Source: Bacteroidales bacterium
GTDB lineage: Bacteria; Bacteroidota; Bacteroidia; Bacteroidales; B39-G9
DNA: 5,639 nt
Assembly: GCA_023145555.1 (NCBI GenBank)
Contig: JAGLDO010000136.1
Coordinates: 1 to 5,639 of the forward strand
Reading direction: 5' to 3'
Below the pieces are notes generated by a model that worked only from the letters and a program-made list of their open reading frames with translations, ran no database searches and was not told the origin of the DNA. This document shows, in pieces, positions 5,608 to 5,639 of this stretch. Position 1 is the stretch's first letter, and every line of letters begins with the position of its first letter. The translations under genes and the position numbers were made by a program.

Positions 5608-5639
5608 AAAAGATGATTGAATTAGGCTTTTAATCAATA

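Noticed and set aside
5614..5636. TGATT / AATCA inverted repeat after map, considered as a terminator
   Set aside because: Only 5 bp with a 13-base loop, and the window ends before any tail could be judged.

Overview
This is an AT-rich chromosomal window carrying five complete protein genes. It most resembles a member of the Bacteroidota, probably an anaerobic Bacteroidales-like lineage; that assignment is an inference. It rests on the low GC, AT-rich leaders with no Shine-Dalgarno sequence before any of the five genes, A/T-rich codon use, and intergenic palindromes of the CGTCATTGCGA and CCGCCAGCTGGCGG types that I associate with Bacteroidota genomes. All frames read with the standard bacterial code. 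One gene ends in TGA and the other four in TAA.

Layout: positions 1-211 are noncoding and hold a palindromic repeat (core 55-70) and a possible weak terminator. On the minus strand, a class 3-type aldehyde dehydrogenase (561-1943) is followed 40 bases downstream by a small two-repeat TPR protein (212-520); these may be co-transcribed. A 211-base divergent intergenic region (1944-2154) contains weak promoter candidates and a 10-bp palindrome. On the plus strand come ygeY (2155-3351, M20-family hydrolase) and ygeW (3403-4599, knotted carbamoyltransferase), 51 bases apart and almost certainly one operon. After ygeW lies a roughly 145-bp imperfect palindrome (4595-4739) whose left arm contains the ygeW stop codon. 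A probable intrinsic terminator (4743-4774) follows, then a stand-alone type I methionine aminopeptidase gene, map (4837-5607). The last 32 bases are noncoding.

How the genes fit together: YgeY and YgeW belong to the anaerobic purine/urate catabolic gene set first seen in E. coli (ygeW-ygeX-ygeY-hyuA-ygfK-ssnA-xdhD). In that set they are thought to act on ureido (N-carbamoyl) intermediates derived from the purine ring, YgeW recovering carbamoyl phosphate and YgeY hydrolysing an amide or carbamoyl bond. Here they stand as a two-gene unit in reversed order, with no ygeX, dihydropyrimidinase-like or molybdenum-hydroxylase gene beside them. The aldehyde dehydrogenase, TPR protein and Map show no evident link to this pathway.

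I see no CRISPR array, rRNA or tRNA gene, transposase, toxin-antitoxin pair or defence system. The points most worth following are the stripped-down ygeY-ygeW unit and the repeat element that overlaps the ygeW stop codon.
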